This document shows, in pieces, positions 33,279 to 44,953 of a DNA stretch of 64,000 nt. The notes under the pieces were generated by a model that saw only the letters and a program-made list of their open reading frames with translations, did not search any database and was not told the origin of the DNA. This DNA is from Macrostomum hystrix (taxonomy: Eukaryota > Platyhelminthes > Macrostomidae): NCBI GenBank assembly GCA_950097015.1, contig CATNEN010000039.1, positions 20,205,501-20,269,500 of the forward strand, in the 5' to 3' direction. The stretch's first letter is position 1. Every line of letters begins with the position of its first letter. The position numbers and the translations under genes are program-made.

Positions 33279-36200
33279 TCAAACGTAGCTTGCCGTAAGC
33301 AGCGGTGGCGGTGTAGGCTTCTGTGACCTGTCGCCGAGATCAGAGCCTGATTGCTGATGCTGCTGCTGCACGGTTGTGTAATGCAGCCTGTAATATTCTA
33401 GGGCGTTGCCGCTCATTTCAGCTCCGTCGGCAGCCTTCCGACCTCGCAGCAGCATTAGTGATTCGTAGTTATTCGCCACCGCAGGATTCTGGCAGCTGCC
33501 GCTTCGCTGCTGCAGCTGCTGCTGCTTGCGGGAGAAGCTCGAAGTTCCTGCAAATGCAGAGGAATTATAAATGCAACTTTTCTGACACACGCAGCTGACT
33601 CGTCAATATTCGATAGTCAATGAAAGTCAATTGTTCCTCAATGTGATTTTTAAAACCCTATGCGCGCTACTTTATTCAGTAGAGTAGTGCAGACACTCAC
33701 CGATAACATTGACGGCACCTCCGGCCTCCTCGCAGCTGCCATTGGACTGGGGATCTTCCTCCGCCATTGCGAGAGAGGATGAGGCACTTCGCTGCAGCAA
33801 CTGCTGCTGCTGCTGACTAGCTAGGCTTCGCCTTTGCTGCTGCTGCTGCTTAATCGTTGATCCGTCCTAAAAGTTGAGGAACGCAAAGAGGCCTTAGCAA
33901 CTACGACACTGACTGTGGCGTCATAAAAATAGGCCTGCTAATTTTGAATAAGTCAATTTTGCAACGCATTTACTGCCATCCTCGCTGCTGGGGTGTTAAA
34001 AAGCGAACTGTTAAAAGTGCGGAATCGCTGGCGGCCACTCTTAGCGCAGCATTTTTTTTAATGACTCCATTCGATGTTCAAAATGATGGCGGACTTGACA
34101 GACCTAATCTGCTATTTCCTGAGGCCACTTTGATGGGGGCTGTTTCGAATCTGAATTTGAGTCATTTGGCAATATCAGTTATCGCCTTGCTCTGCCCTGT
34201 ATTATTCTATTCCATTCTATTCCATTCTATTCCATTCTATTCCATTCTATTCCATTCTATTCCATTCTATTCCATTCTATTCGATTCTATTCCATTCTAT
34301 TCCATTCTATTCCATTCTATTCCATTCTATTCCATTCTATTCCATTCTATTCGATTCTATTCCATTCTATTCCATTCTATTCCATTCTATTCCATTCTAT
34401 TCCATTCTATTCCATTCTATTCCATTCTATTCCATTCTATTCGATTCTATTCCATTCTATTCCATTCTATTCCATTCTATTCCATTCTATTCCATTCTAT
34501 TCCATTCTATTCCATTCTATTCCATTCTATTCCATTCTATTCCATTCTATTCCATTCTATTCCATTCTATTCCATTATATTCCATTCTATTCGATTCTAT
34601 TCCATTCTATTCCATTCTATTCCATTCTATTCCATTCTATTCCATTCTATTCCATTCTATTCCATTCTATTCCATTCTATTCCATTCTATTCCATTCTAT
34701 TCCATTCTATTCCATTTTATTCCATTCTATTCCATTCTATTCCATTCTATTCCATTCTATTCCATTCTATTCCATTTTATTCCATTCTATTCCATTCTAT
34801 TCCATTCTATTCCATTCTATTCCATTCTATTCCATTCAATTCCATTCTATTCTAATTCATTCTATTCTTTTTTTATTTTTTTTTCATTTTATTTGTAATA
34901 TTGTGCAATATATGGAATTCTGCTGCAGAGAACACTGATTTACCAGCAAGATAATCAAAGCATTAATTCAATATCTAGCTAGTTGCAAGCTGTCACAGAG
35001 CTATGGACTACTGTTTCGAGGCGTATCAATCAGCGTCAGTATTTGCTATTCCGCCACTGCAAACATTTTTTCTGTTTTTTTGCCTGCCATCTACCCCAAC
35101 TAGTTAATAGCCTTGTCACGTTACCTGAATGTTTCAAATTGAATATTTAAATATGCTGAATCAATTGGGTCTGAATGCTAATTTGAAATTCTTAAGAACA
35201 TCTAGTACGTATACTGCCCCAATGAGAATTGTGAAAAGATAATATTAGATAATGGATAAAATTAGATAGGAAGATGAGATTCGATGAGAAGATAAGATTA
35301 GATGCGAATATGAGATTAGATGAGAAGATAAGATTAGATGAGAATATGAGGTTAGATGAGATGTTGAGATGAGATAAGATAAGAAGATGAGATTAGATGA
35401 AAATATGAGGTTAGATGAGATGATGAGATGAGATTAGATGAGAAGATGAGATTAGATAAGAAGATGGCATTAGATGATAATACGAGATTAGATGCGAAGA
35501 TGAGATTAGATGAGAAGATGAGATTAGATGAGAAGATGAGATTAGATGAGAAAATGAGATTAGATGAGAAGATAAGATTAGATGAGAATACGAGATTAGA
35601 TGCGAAGATGAGATTAGATGAGAAGATAAGATTAGATGAGAAGATGAGATAAGATGAGAAGATAAGATTAGATGAGAAGATGAGATTAGATGAGAAGATG
35701 AGATTAGATGAGAAGATAAGATTAGATGAGAAGATGAGATTAGATGAGAAGATGAGATTAGATGAGAAGATAAGATTAGATGAGAAGATGAGATTAGATG
35801 AGAAGATGAGATTAGATGAGAAGATAAGATTAGATGAGAAGATGAGATTAGATGAGAAGATAAGATTAGATGAGAAGATGAGATTAGATGAGAAGATAAG
35901 ATTAGATGCGAAGATGAGATTAGATGAGAAGATAAGATTAGATGAGAAGATGAGATTAGATGAGAAGATAAGATTAGATGAGAAGATGAGATTAGATGAG
36001 AAGATAAGATTAGATGCGAAGATGAGATTAGATGAGAAGATAAGATTAGATGAGAAGATGAGATAAGATGAGAAGATAAGATTAGATGAGAAGATGAGAT
36101 TAGATGAGAAGATAAGATTAGATGAGAAGATGAGATTAGATGAGAAGATAAGATTAGATGAGAAGATTTGATTAGATGAGAAGATAAGATTAGATGAGAC

Positions 36201-39200
36201 GGTGAGATTAGTTGAGAAGATGAGATTAGATGAGAAGATAAGATTAGATGAGAAGATGAGATTAGATGAGAAGATAAGATTAGATGAGAAGATTTGATTA
36301 GATGAGAAGATAAGATTAGATGAGAAGATGAGATTAGATGAGAAGATGAGATTAGATGAGAAGATAAGATTAGATGAGAAGATTTGATTAGATGAGAAGA
36401 TAAGATTAGATGAGACGGTGAGATTAGTTGAGAAGATGAGATTAGATGAGAAGATGAGATTAGATGAGAAGATAAGATTAGATGAGAAGATGAGATTAGA
36501 TGAGAAGATAAGATTAGATGAGAAGATTTGATTAGATGAGAAGATAAGATTAGTTGAGAAGATGAGATTAGATGAGAAGATGAGATTAGATGAGAAGATA
36601 AGATTAGATGAGAAGATTTGATTAGATGAGAAGATAAGATTAGATGAGACGGTGAGATTAGTTGAGAAGATGAGATTAGATGAGAAGATAAGATTAGATG
36701 AGAAGATGAGATTAGATGAGAAGATAAGATTAGATGAGAAGATTTGATTAGATGAGAAGATAAGATTAGATGAGAAGATGAGATTAGATGAGAAGATGAG
36801 ATTAGATGAGAAGATGAGATTAGATGAGACGGTGAGATTAGTTGAGATTAAGAGATCATATAATTAAAAGAGAGGAGTTTCATTTGATTTGATTTCCCAT
36901 TTTAAAAAGTCATCGCAAATTCTTCAGGAATGCGGCTGGGATGACAAATAGAGGATCTGAATTGAATTAGCAAATATGAACTGAACTATGAAATGACCAC
37001 TTCCTTTCAGTCAATTGTGTATCATTCGGGAAAAAAACTGTACCACTTAAAAGGCCGCCTACTGCACAGCAAAACTGTAAAAAAGCAGTGCAAAAGCAAT
37101 TTTCTTCCAAAGAAGAGAAATATCTGTTGGGGCAATAACTTTGACAAAGAAAACACTCTAAAGATGGATGGAGAGACCCGGGCCGCAGCTAGGAGCAGAG
37201 ACTGGTCGTGACATTTTTCCAGGAAATTTTCACTCGCCTTTACTCTTCAAAGGCTTCGGTCCGATTTCAATTCTGGTGTAGACAATGCTTTCCCATTTTC
37301 GCTTCTTGTCCTGCGACACTTGAAGGACAAGGGGCCATTTGCTGCGATAGCAAAGGCTGATCGAATATTTGTCTGCTGGCCTTCAGCCTTCTTTGCTATT
37401 CGCGTCTCTTCTTTAAGATTATATTTTACCTCTTTTATATTTTACCTATCTCCCTCTGTGTCTATCCCTTCATCTCCCTCTGTGTCTATCCCTTCATCTC
37501 CCTCTCTGTGTCTCTATCCCTTCATCTCCCTCTGTGTCTCTATCCCTTCATCTCCCTCTGCGTCTCTATCCCTTCATCTCCCTCTGTGTCTCTATCCCTT
37601 CATCTCCCTCTGTGTCTATCCCTTCATCTCCCTCTGTGTCTATCCCTTCATCTCCCTCTGTGTCTATCCCTTTATCTCCCTCTGTGTCTATCCCTTCATC
37701 TCCCTCTGTGTCTCTATCCATTCATCTCCCTCTGTGTCTATCCCTTCATCTCCCTCTGTGTCTATCCCTTCATCTCCCTCTGTGTCTATCCCTTCATCTC
37801 CCTCTGTGTCTATCCCTTTATCTCCCTCTGTGTCTATCCCTTCATCTCCCTCTGTGTCTCTATCCATTCATCTCCCTCTGTGTCTATCCCTTCATCTCCC
37901 TCTGTGTCTATCCCTTCATCTCCCTCTGTGTCTATCCCTTCATCTCCCTCTGTGTCTCTATCCCTTCATCTCCCTCTGTGTCTATCCCTTCATCTCCCTC
38001 TGTGTCTATCCCTTCATCTCCCTCTGTGTCTCTATCCATTCATCTCCCTCTGTGTCTATCCCTTCATCTCCTTGATCTGTGTTTCTATCCCTTCATCTCC
38101 CTCTCATGTGTCTATCCCTTCATCTCCCTCTGTGTCTATCCCTTCATCTCCCTCTGTGTCTATCCCTTCATCTCCCTCTGTGTCTCTATCCATTCATCTC
38201 CCTCTGTGTCTATCCCTTCATCTCCTTGATCTGTGTTTCTATCCCTTCATCTCCCTCTCATGTGTCTATCCCTTCATCTCCCTCTGTGTCTATCCCTTCA
38301 TCTCCCTCTGTGTCTATCCCTTCATCTCCTTCTCTGTGTCTATCCCTTCATCTCCCTCTGTGTCTATCCCTTCATCTCCCTCTGTGTCTATCCCTTCATC
38401 TCCTTCTGTGTCTATCCCTTCATCTCCCTCTCTGTATCTATCCCTTCATCTCCCTCTCTGTGTCTATCCCTTCATCTCCCTCTGTGTCTCTATCCCTTCA
38501 TCTCCCTGATCTGTGAGTCTATCCCTTCATCTCCATATGTGTCTCTATCCCTTCATCTCCCTCTGTGTCTATCCCTTCATCTCCTTCTCTGTGTCTATCC
38601 CTTCATCTCCCTCTGTGTCTATCCCTTCATCTCCCTCTGTGTCTATCCCTTCATCTCCCTCTGTGTCTATCCCTTCATCCCCCTCTGTGTCTATCCTTTC
38701 ATCTCCCTCTGTGTCTATCCCTTCATCTCCCTCTCTGTGTCTATCCCTTCATCTCCCTGATCTGTTAGTCTATCCCTTCATCTCCCTATGTGTCTCTATC
38801 CCTTCATCTCCCTCTCTGTGTCTATCCCTTCATCTCCCTCTGTGTCTATCCCTTTATCTCCCTCTGTGTCTATCCCTTCATCTCCCTCTGTGTCTTTATC
38901 CCTTCATCTCCCTCTGTGTGTCTATCCCTTCATCTCCCTCTGTGTCTATCCCTTCATCTCCCTCTGTGTCTATCCCTTCATCTCCCTCTGTGTCTATCCC
39001 TTCATCCCCCTCTGTGTCTATCCCTTCATCTCCCTCTGTGTCTATCCCTTCATCCCCCTCTGTGTCTATCCCTTCATCTCCCTCTGTGTCTATCCCTTCA
39101 TCCCCCTCTGTGTGTCTATCCCTTCATCTCCCTGTGTCTCTATCCCTTTGTCTCTCTGTGTGTCTCTATCTCTTCATCTTCCTCTCACTGCTATCTCTTC

Positions 39201-39682
39201 ATATTAGTCTGTAGTATTTTAGCTGTCTCAGTCATTCCTTAACTTTTTTGCAGAAGTGTTCCATTTCGAGACTCTTATTAATTTCTTTAGATTTCATCTT
39301 GAGATAAAAAAATTAGCGAAAAATTTCAAAAAATAGAAATGCGACTCGCGAAATTCAATCCGGTAATAATCGGCACGTCGACTGGCCTTCGCCTCCGCAG
39401 AGAAATCTAATCCAATGCACGCTGGCTGGTATTGAATGCTAAATAATATATGGGTCTTTGTCACTTGTCTCACCTCATAATACCCGCCTCCGTGCACTCC
39501 TGTGATGGCTCCCTGCATGGTCAGCGATCTGCCGGCCTCGTCTTCTGCGTAGCCGCCGACCGGACCGCCGACAACAATGAACTTCTCGCCGATGCCGCCG
39601 ACAGCTCCACCACCGAGGCTGCTGTTGCCAGCCAGTCCGATTGGGGCGCCGAGATTTCTACGATTTCTGTCGCTCTGACTGC
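33279..39682 (-). CDS. Protocadherin cytoplasmic tail, exons 7-9
   Basis: Three exons continue the protocadherin that ends at 44954: 39682-39474 (phase 1 in, phase 0 out), 33866-33701 (phase 0 in, phase 1 out) and 33547-33279 (stop TGA). The split Gly codon from the membrane exon (G|GTGAGA) joins GC at 39682, and all later phases match, so the tail reads continuously for about 213 residues. The first exon is Gly-rich (NSSLGGGAVGGIGEKF), the other two are Gln-rich (KQQQQQRR, ASQQQQQLLQ, TTVQQQHQQ). The last residues, TASYV, form a class I PDZ ligand. I see none of the conserved CM1/CM2 motifs of vertebrate delta-protocadherins. The link is inferred from phase and strand, since the introns are 5.3 and 5.6 kb of satellites. 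Confidence 0.75.
34200..34862. repeat. 10-bp tandem array, TCCATTCTAT
   Basis: About 66 copies of TCCATTCTAT, very uniform, with TCGATTCTAT as the recurring variant. It lies in the 5.6 kb protocadherin intron. An open + frame of 303 codons across it is spurious. Confidence 0.97.
35225..36852. repeat. 18-bp tandem array, GATGAGATTAGATGAGAA
   Basis: About 90 copies, alternating GATGAG and GATAAG versions of the half unit. A longer block containing GATTTGATTAG and GAGACGGTGAGATTAGTTG recurs (GAGACGGTGAG at about 36197, 36412, 36648 and 36827), so higher-order units are present at the right end. Confidence 0.96.
37440..39190. repeat. 24-bp pyrimidine-rich tandem array
   Basis: About 72 copies of TGTCTATCCCTTCATCTCCC followed by TCTG (24 bp), with two-base expansions (TCTCTA, CTCTCTG) and GATCTG interruptions that recur as blocks (38070-38110 and 38226-38266 are near-copies). 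It lies in the same protocadherin intron. Confidence 0.96.
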
Positions 39683-39739
39683 CTGCGAACCAGTTTTGGA
39701 GACAAAATGGAAAATAAAATTGTGTGAAAGGCAGATAAG

Positions 39740-40322
39740 AGAGAGAGAAAGCAACGGAGAGGAGATGGGAGAAAGAGTGATGAGAGGGGGAGAAAGAGTG
39801 ATGAAGGGGAAAGAGGGGAAGAAAGAGTGATGAGAGGGGGAGAAAGAGTGATGAGAGGGGGAGAAAGAGTGATGAGACGGGAGAAAGAGTGATGTGAGGG
39901 GAGAAAGAGTGATAAGAGGGGAGAAAGAGTGATGAGACGGGAGAAAGAGTGATGAGACGGGAGAAAGAGTGATGTGAGGGGAGAAAGAGTGATGAGAGGG
40001 GGAGAAAGAGTGATGAGACGGGAGAAAGAGTGATGTGAGGGGAGAAAGAGTGATGTGAGGGGAGAAAGAGTGATAAGAGGGGAGAAAGAGTGATGAGAGG
40101 GGAGAAAGAGTGATAAGAGAGGGAGAAAGAGTGATGAGAGGGGAGAAAGAGTGATGAGAGAGGGAGAAACTGTGATGAGAGGGGAGAAAGAGTGATGAAG
40201 GGGAAAGAGGGGAAGAAAGAGTGATGAGTGGGGGAGAAAGAGTGATGAGAGGGGGAGAAAGAGTGATGAGACGGGAGAAAGAGTGATGTGAGGGGAGAAA
40301 GAGTGATAAGAGGGGAGAAGAT
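39740..40322. repeat. 20-21-bp purine-rich tandem array
   Basis: Unit GAGAAAGAGTGATGAGAGGG (20 bp, with 21-bp GGGG variants); copies differ as GAGACGG, TGTGAGG and TAAGAGG. It starts about 60 bases beyond the protocadherin exon at 39474-39682, on the intron side of its acceptor. The block near 39810 (GAAGGGGAAAGAGGGGAAGA) recurs near 40197. Confidence 0.95.
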
Positions 40323-40724
40323 TGAAGGATGAAGATTACAAAGAGATTTGGTGGTAAAATGAGAGAATGACAAAGGCAAGTCGAAACGAAATCTGAAACG
40401 ATTTATCCCATTTTTATCATCTCCCTTCATCAGAGGATGTTGATGGGGAGAGATCAAGTCGCTGATCACGCAGGTGATAAACAGCAAACCGTTCTCTCAA
40501 CTGCGCACTTTCATGGCAAAGTTCCTCAATGAAACAATACCCATTGCCTGAGACACTGCCATCGACTATTGGTTAAACTCCACAACTTTTAAGCTAAAAC
40601 GGTTGATGGAAGCGGTGGCACTGCGAACTGGGCTTGCTGCAGGTCTCGCTAGCAGGGTAGCTTTTTTCAATTTTTGTGCGCGAAAGTGCAACCTGGATAG
40701 CTAGGCTTTCAGCGGGGAGATGGC

Positions 40725-40756
40725 CTCTTAGCTGCTGCTGCTGCTGCTGCTGCTAA
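40725..40756. repeat. Short (CTG)n run
   Basis: Eight consecutive CTG triplets in a protocadherin intron. The protein's own Gln runs are in other exons, so this one is not coding. Confidence 0.85.
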
Positions 40757-40854
40757 TGCTAGCGTGAGAGTGGAATCAGAATCAGACTTCTGTATTTTTC
40801 AGATCCATCAGTCATCGAGCTGAACCAGTCTCTCAGTGTGCCCTGATTCCACTG

Positions 40855-42400
40855 GCTTATCTCCCTCTCACCCTGTGTGTCTGTTCCCCTCAACTGGCTT
40901 ATCTCCCTCTCACTTGTGTGTCTGTTCCCCTCAACTGGCTTATCTCCCTCTCACATGTGTGTCTGTTCCCCTCAACTGGCTTATCTCCCTCTCACCTGTG
41001 TGTCTGTTCCCCTCAACTGGCTTATCTCCCTCTCACCTGTGTGTCTGTTCCCCTCAACTGGCTTATCTCCCTCTCACCTGTGTGTCTGTTCCCCTCAACT
41101 GGCTTATCTCCCTCTCACATGTGTGTCTGTTCCCCTCAACTGGCTTATCTCCCTCTCACCTTTGTGTCTGTTCCCCTCAACTGGCTTATCTCCCTCTCAC
41201 CTGTGTGTCTGTTCCCCTCAACTGGCTTATCTCCCTCTCACCTTTGTGTCTGTTCCCCTCAACTGGCTTATCTCCCTCTCACCTGTGTGTCTGTTCCCCT
41301 CAACTGGCTTATCTCCCTCTCACATGTGTGTCTGTTCCCCTCAACTGGCTTATCTCCCTCTCACCTGTGTGTCTGTTCCCTTCAACTGGCTTATCTCCCT
41401 CTCACCTGTGTGTCTGTTCCCCTCAACTGGCTTATCTCCCTCTCACCTTTGTGTCTGTTCCCCTCAACTGGCTTATCTCCCTCTCACCTGTGTGTCTGTT
41501 CCCCTCAACTGGCTTATCTCCCTCTCACCTTTGTGTCTGTTCCCCTCAACTGGCTTATCTCCCTCTCACCTGTGTGTCTGTTCCCCTCAACTGGCTTATC
41601 TCCCTCTCACCTTTGTGTCTGTTCCCCTCAACTGGCTTATCTCCCTCTCACCTGTGTGTCTGTTCCCCTCAACTGGCTTATCTCCCTCTCACATGTGTGT
41701 CTGTTCCCCTCAACTGGCTTATCTCCCTCTCACATGTGTGTCTGTTCCCCTCAACTGGCTTATCTCCCTCTCACCTGTGTGTCTGTTCCCCTCAACTGGC
41801 TTATCTCCCTCTCACCTGTGTGTCTGTTCCCCTCAACTGGCTTATCTCCCTCTCACCTTTGTGTCTGTTCCCCTCAACTGGCTTATCTCCCTCTCACCTG
41901 TGTGTCTGTTCCCCTCAACTGGCTTATCTCCCTCTCACATGTGTGTCTGTTCCCCTCAACTGGCTTATCTCCCTCTCACCTGTGTGTCTGTTCCCCTCAA
42001 CTGGCTTATCTCCCTCTCACCTGTGTGTCTGTTCCCCTCAACTGGCTTATCTCCCTCTCACCTTTGTGTCTGTTCCCCTCAACTGGCTTATCTCCCTCTC
42101 ACCTGTGTGTCTGTTCCCCTCAACTGGCTTATCTCCCTCTCACCTGTGTGTCTGTTCCCCTCAACTGGCTTATCTCCCTCTCACCTTTGTGTCTGTTCCC
42201 CTCAACTGGCTTATCTCCCTCTCACCTGTGTGTCTGTTCCCCTCAACTGGCTTATCTCCCTCTCACCTGTGTGTCTGTTCCCCTCAACTGGCTTATCTCC
42301 CTCTCACCTGTGTGTCTGTTCCCCTGAACTGGCTTATCTCCCTCTCACCCTGTGTGTCTGTTCCCTTGAACTGGCTTATCTCCCTCTCACCCTAGTTTTC
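40855..42400. repeat. 41-bp tandem array
   Basis: About 37 copies of CTGTGTGTCTGTTCCCCTCA followed by ACTGGCTTATCTCCCTCTCAC (41 bp). Copies are almost identical; variants are CACATG, CACCTTTG and CACCTG at one spot, and the last copies diverge. It lies in the protocadherin intron between 39682 and 44954. Confidence 0.97.
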
Positions 42401-43124
42401 TCCGCCTCAAACCTTGCTTATGTCCCTCATCCTCAATCTTTTTTGAGGTTTGTAGAGCCAAACCTAATTGATTTTCTTTTAGGCGATTTTTCTGAAAATT
42501 CCACTTCTTTGTCCTTGCAGACATTCCACACGCACTCCAAAAATTACGTTCGCAATAAGAGAAATCGATAGGAGAAATTTTTTAAACTAACTGCGCGATA
42601 TGAAATTGAAATGTGTTGAACTGTTGCAATAATAAACATTGCTAGGGATATTTTCAAGTTGTTTACATCAACGGGCGATTCATTTTTTCCATGGCTGTGA
42701 AATACAGCGGTGAAGATAAAACAAGGATTTCTCGGAGATTCTAGTTTAAAGTGAACCCGGGCGATCCTTTGTGCTTGAAAGGAACATTGGGTATAGGATT
42801 TGTGAAGAAATTGATTTCACAGCCCTGAAGTCCGGTAGAAAATGATAGAGGGCGATAAATAATGTCAAATTATATCCATCCGGGTGTGTCACCAATTTCT
42901 TTATGTCAAGGAATGTCTCGCTATGTCTTGGACATTTACATATGTGACAGGAAATGCATGGCAATCACTACCAGAAAACGTCAAGGTATGTTACAGAATG
43001 AAAGGAGCGTTACTGTAGAGGATGGAATGTATGAGATCTTTGTTAATTGACACTGTTTAGAGTTTAAGCTTGATGTTATGTCAGAGAGTTACTATTGAGT
43101 TCTTAAGATCCCGATGCAGATTTG

Positions 43125-43910
43125 AATGGTCGGGAATGTCACAGAATGGTATGGAATGCCAGAAAATGGTATGGAATGTCATAGAATGGTATGGAATGTC
43201 ATAGAATGGTAGGGAATGTCATAGAATGGCAGGGAATGTCATAGAATGATATGGAATGTCATAGAATGGTATGGAATGTCACAGAACGGCAGGGAATGTC
43301 ATAGAATGGCAGGGAATGTCATTGAAAGTCAGGGAATGTCATAGAATGGTAGGTAATGTCATAGAATGTCAGGGAATGTCATAGAATAGTAGGGAATGTC
43401 AGGTAATGTCATGGAATGTCAGGTAATGTCATAGAATGTCATGGAATGTCATAGAATGGTAGGGAATGTCACAGAATGGCAGGGAATGTCATAGAATGAC
43501 ACGGATTGTCATAGAATGGCACGGATCGTCATAGAATGGTAGGGGATGTCATTGAAAGTCAGGGAATGTCATTGAAAGTCAGGGAATGTCATAGAATGGT
43601 AGGTAATGTCATAGAATGTCAGGGAATGTCATAGAATAGTAGGGAATGTCATAGAATGTCATGGAATGTCAGGTAATGTCATAGAATGTCAGGGAATGTC
43701 ATAGAATGGTAGGGAATGTCACAGAATGGCAGGGAATATCATAGAATGACACGGATTGTCATAGAATGGTATGGGATGTCATAGAATGTCATAGAATGTC
43801 AGGTAATGTCATAGAATGTCAGGTAATGTCATATAATGGCAGGGAATGTCATAGAACTGCAGGGAATATGATAGAATGGCAGGCTATATGATAAAAGCCA
43901 GGAAATATTA
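43125..43910. repeat. 20-bp degenerate tandem array
   Basis: Unit ATAGAATGGTAGGGAATGTC (20 bp) with many substitutions (ATGG, AGGT, ATTGAAAGTC), indicating an older array than its neighbours. A longer block at about 43320-43480 resembles 43565-43740. Confidence 0.9.
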
Positions 43911-44589
43911 TAGAACAATCTATGTTTACTCAGCAATTTTTATGTCCTACTCCCAATCGGCTAGAACGATTGAGTCACAAACTGGGGTATCGCATTGCAA
44001 CAGAATAAGTATTCTCAAAGCAACACAATTTCGAGTAGATCACTGATCCCTGGTCTCCAGACAGCACCTGTTGCCACCTAGGTTAGCTAATTCCCTGTCA
44101 GTTAGCTGGACCAACTCACTGCTTTATTCCCCGGGACAAAGTGCCTCATTGATCCGCTATTGTCACACACTTACCACTGAATATTTTTAAATATATTCTC
44201 ACTTGGCTATTGGTTGGACTCACTGAGTGTATGGGATTAGCATCACAGGGACTGGTATGGAGGCAGCAACAATGGACTCTGAATGGGATTTCAGCTGGGG
44301 AATACTGTAGCGTGACAAAAAACTCGAGGAAATTTTTTACAAAATCCCTGCTCACTGCAGGTTGCGAAGCTATGACGGATATGCAGTTATAGAGTCTATA
44401 GAATCCTAGAATTGCTCAAATATGATGTTTGCTCCGACTCGACTATCAATTATACACTTTTAACAGAGCTGTTGAAAACTGGCTTTTTGGAATAAATAGG
44501 GCCTTCTTGCCTTGGTGGACCCCCTCTTCGGATTGGCTGTTCTCACCTTTATCTACCTCTTAATTTTCGTTTCTCTTTTGAATTATTCA

Positions 44590-44905
44590 TGTCTACCTCT
44601 CACCCTCCTTGTCTAACTCTCACCCTCCTTGTCTATCTCTCACCCTCCTTTTCTACCTCTCACCCTCACTAATCAACCTGTCACCGTCCTTATCTACCTG
44701 TCACCGTCCTTATCTACCTGTCACCCTCCTTTTCTACCTCTCACCCTCACTTATCAACCTGTCACCGTCCTTATCTACCTGTCACCCTCCTTTTCTACCT
44801 CTCACCCTCACTTATCAACCTGTCACCGTCCTTATCTACCTGTCACCGTCCTTATCTACCTGTCACCGTCCTTATCTACCTGTCACCTTTCCCACCTGTC
44901 TCCCT
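44590..44905. repeat. Pyrimidine-rich 18-21-bp tandem array
   Basis: Copies of CACCGTCCTTATCTACCTGT and CACCCTCCTTTTCTACCTCT mixed with CACCCTCACTTATCAACCTGT in a repeating order. It begins about 50 bases from the splice donor of the protocadherin membrane exon. Confidence 0.9.
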
Positions 44906-44953
44906 GACCCTTCTTATTTGTCTGAATTAGTCTAGTCATGCCGAGTTTCTCAC

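Noticed and set aside
33944-34855. 303-codon frame containing FYSILFHSIP repeats
   Set aside because: The 10-bp array translated; the first 80 codons have no recognisable motif and the region is a protocadherin intron.
39294-40487. 397-codon minus frame (Ser/Phe/Leu/His-rich) as one gene
   Set aside because: Only 39474-39682 is coding; the upstream part is the purine array read in its complementary strand, and the splice acceptor at 39683 separates them.
40836-42571. 470-564-codon frames (PLNWLISLSP type)
   Set aside because: All three + frames are open across a 41-bp array; this is repeat periodicity, not selection on protein.
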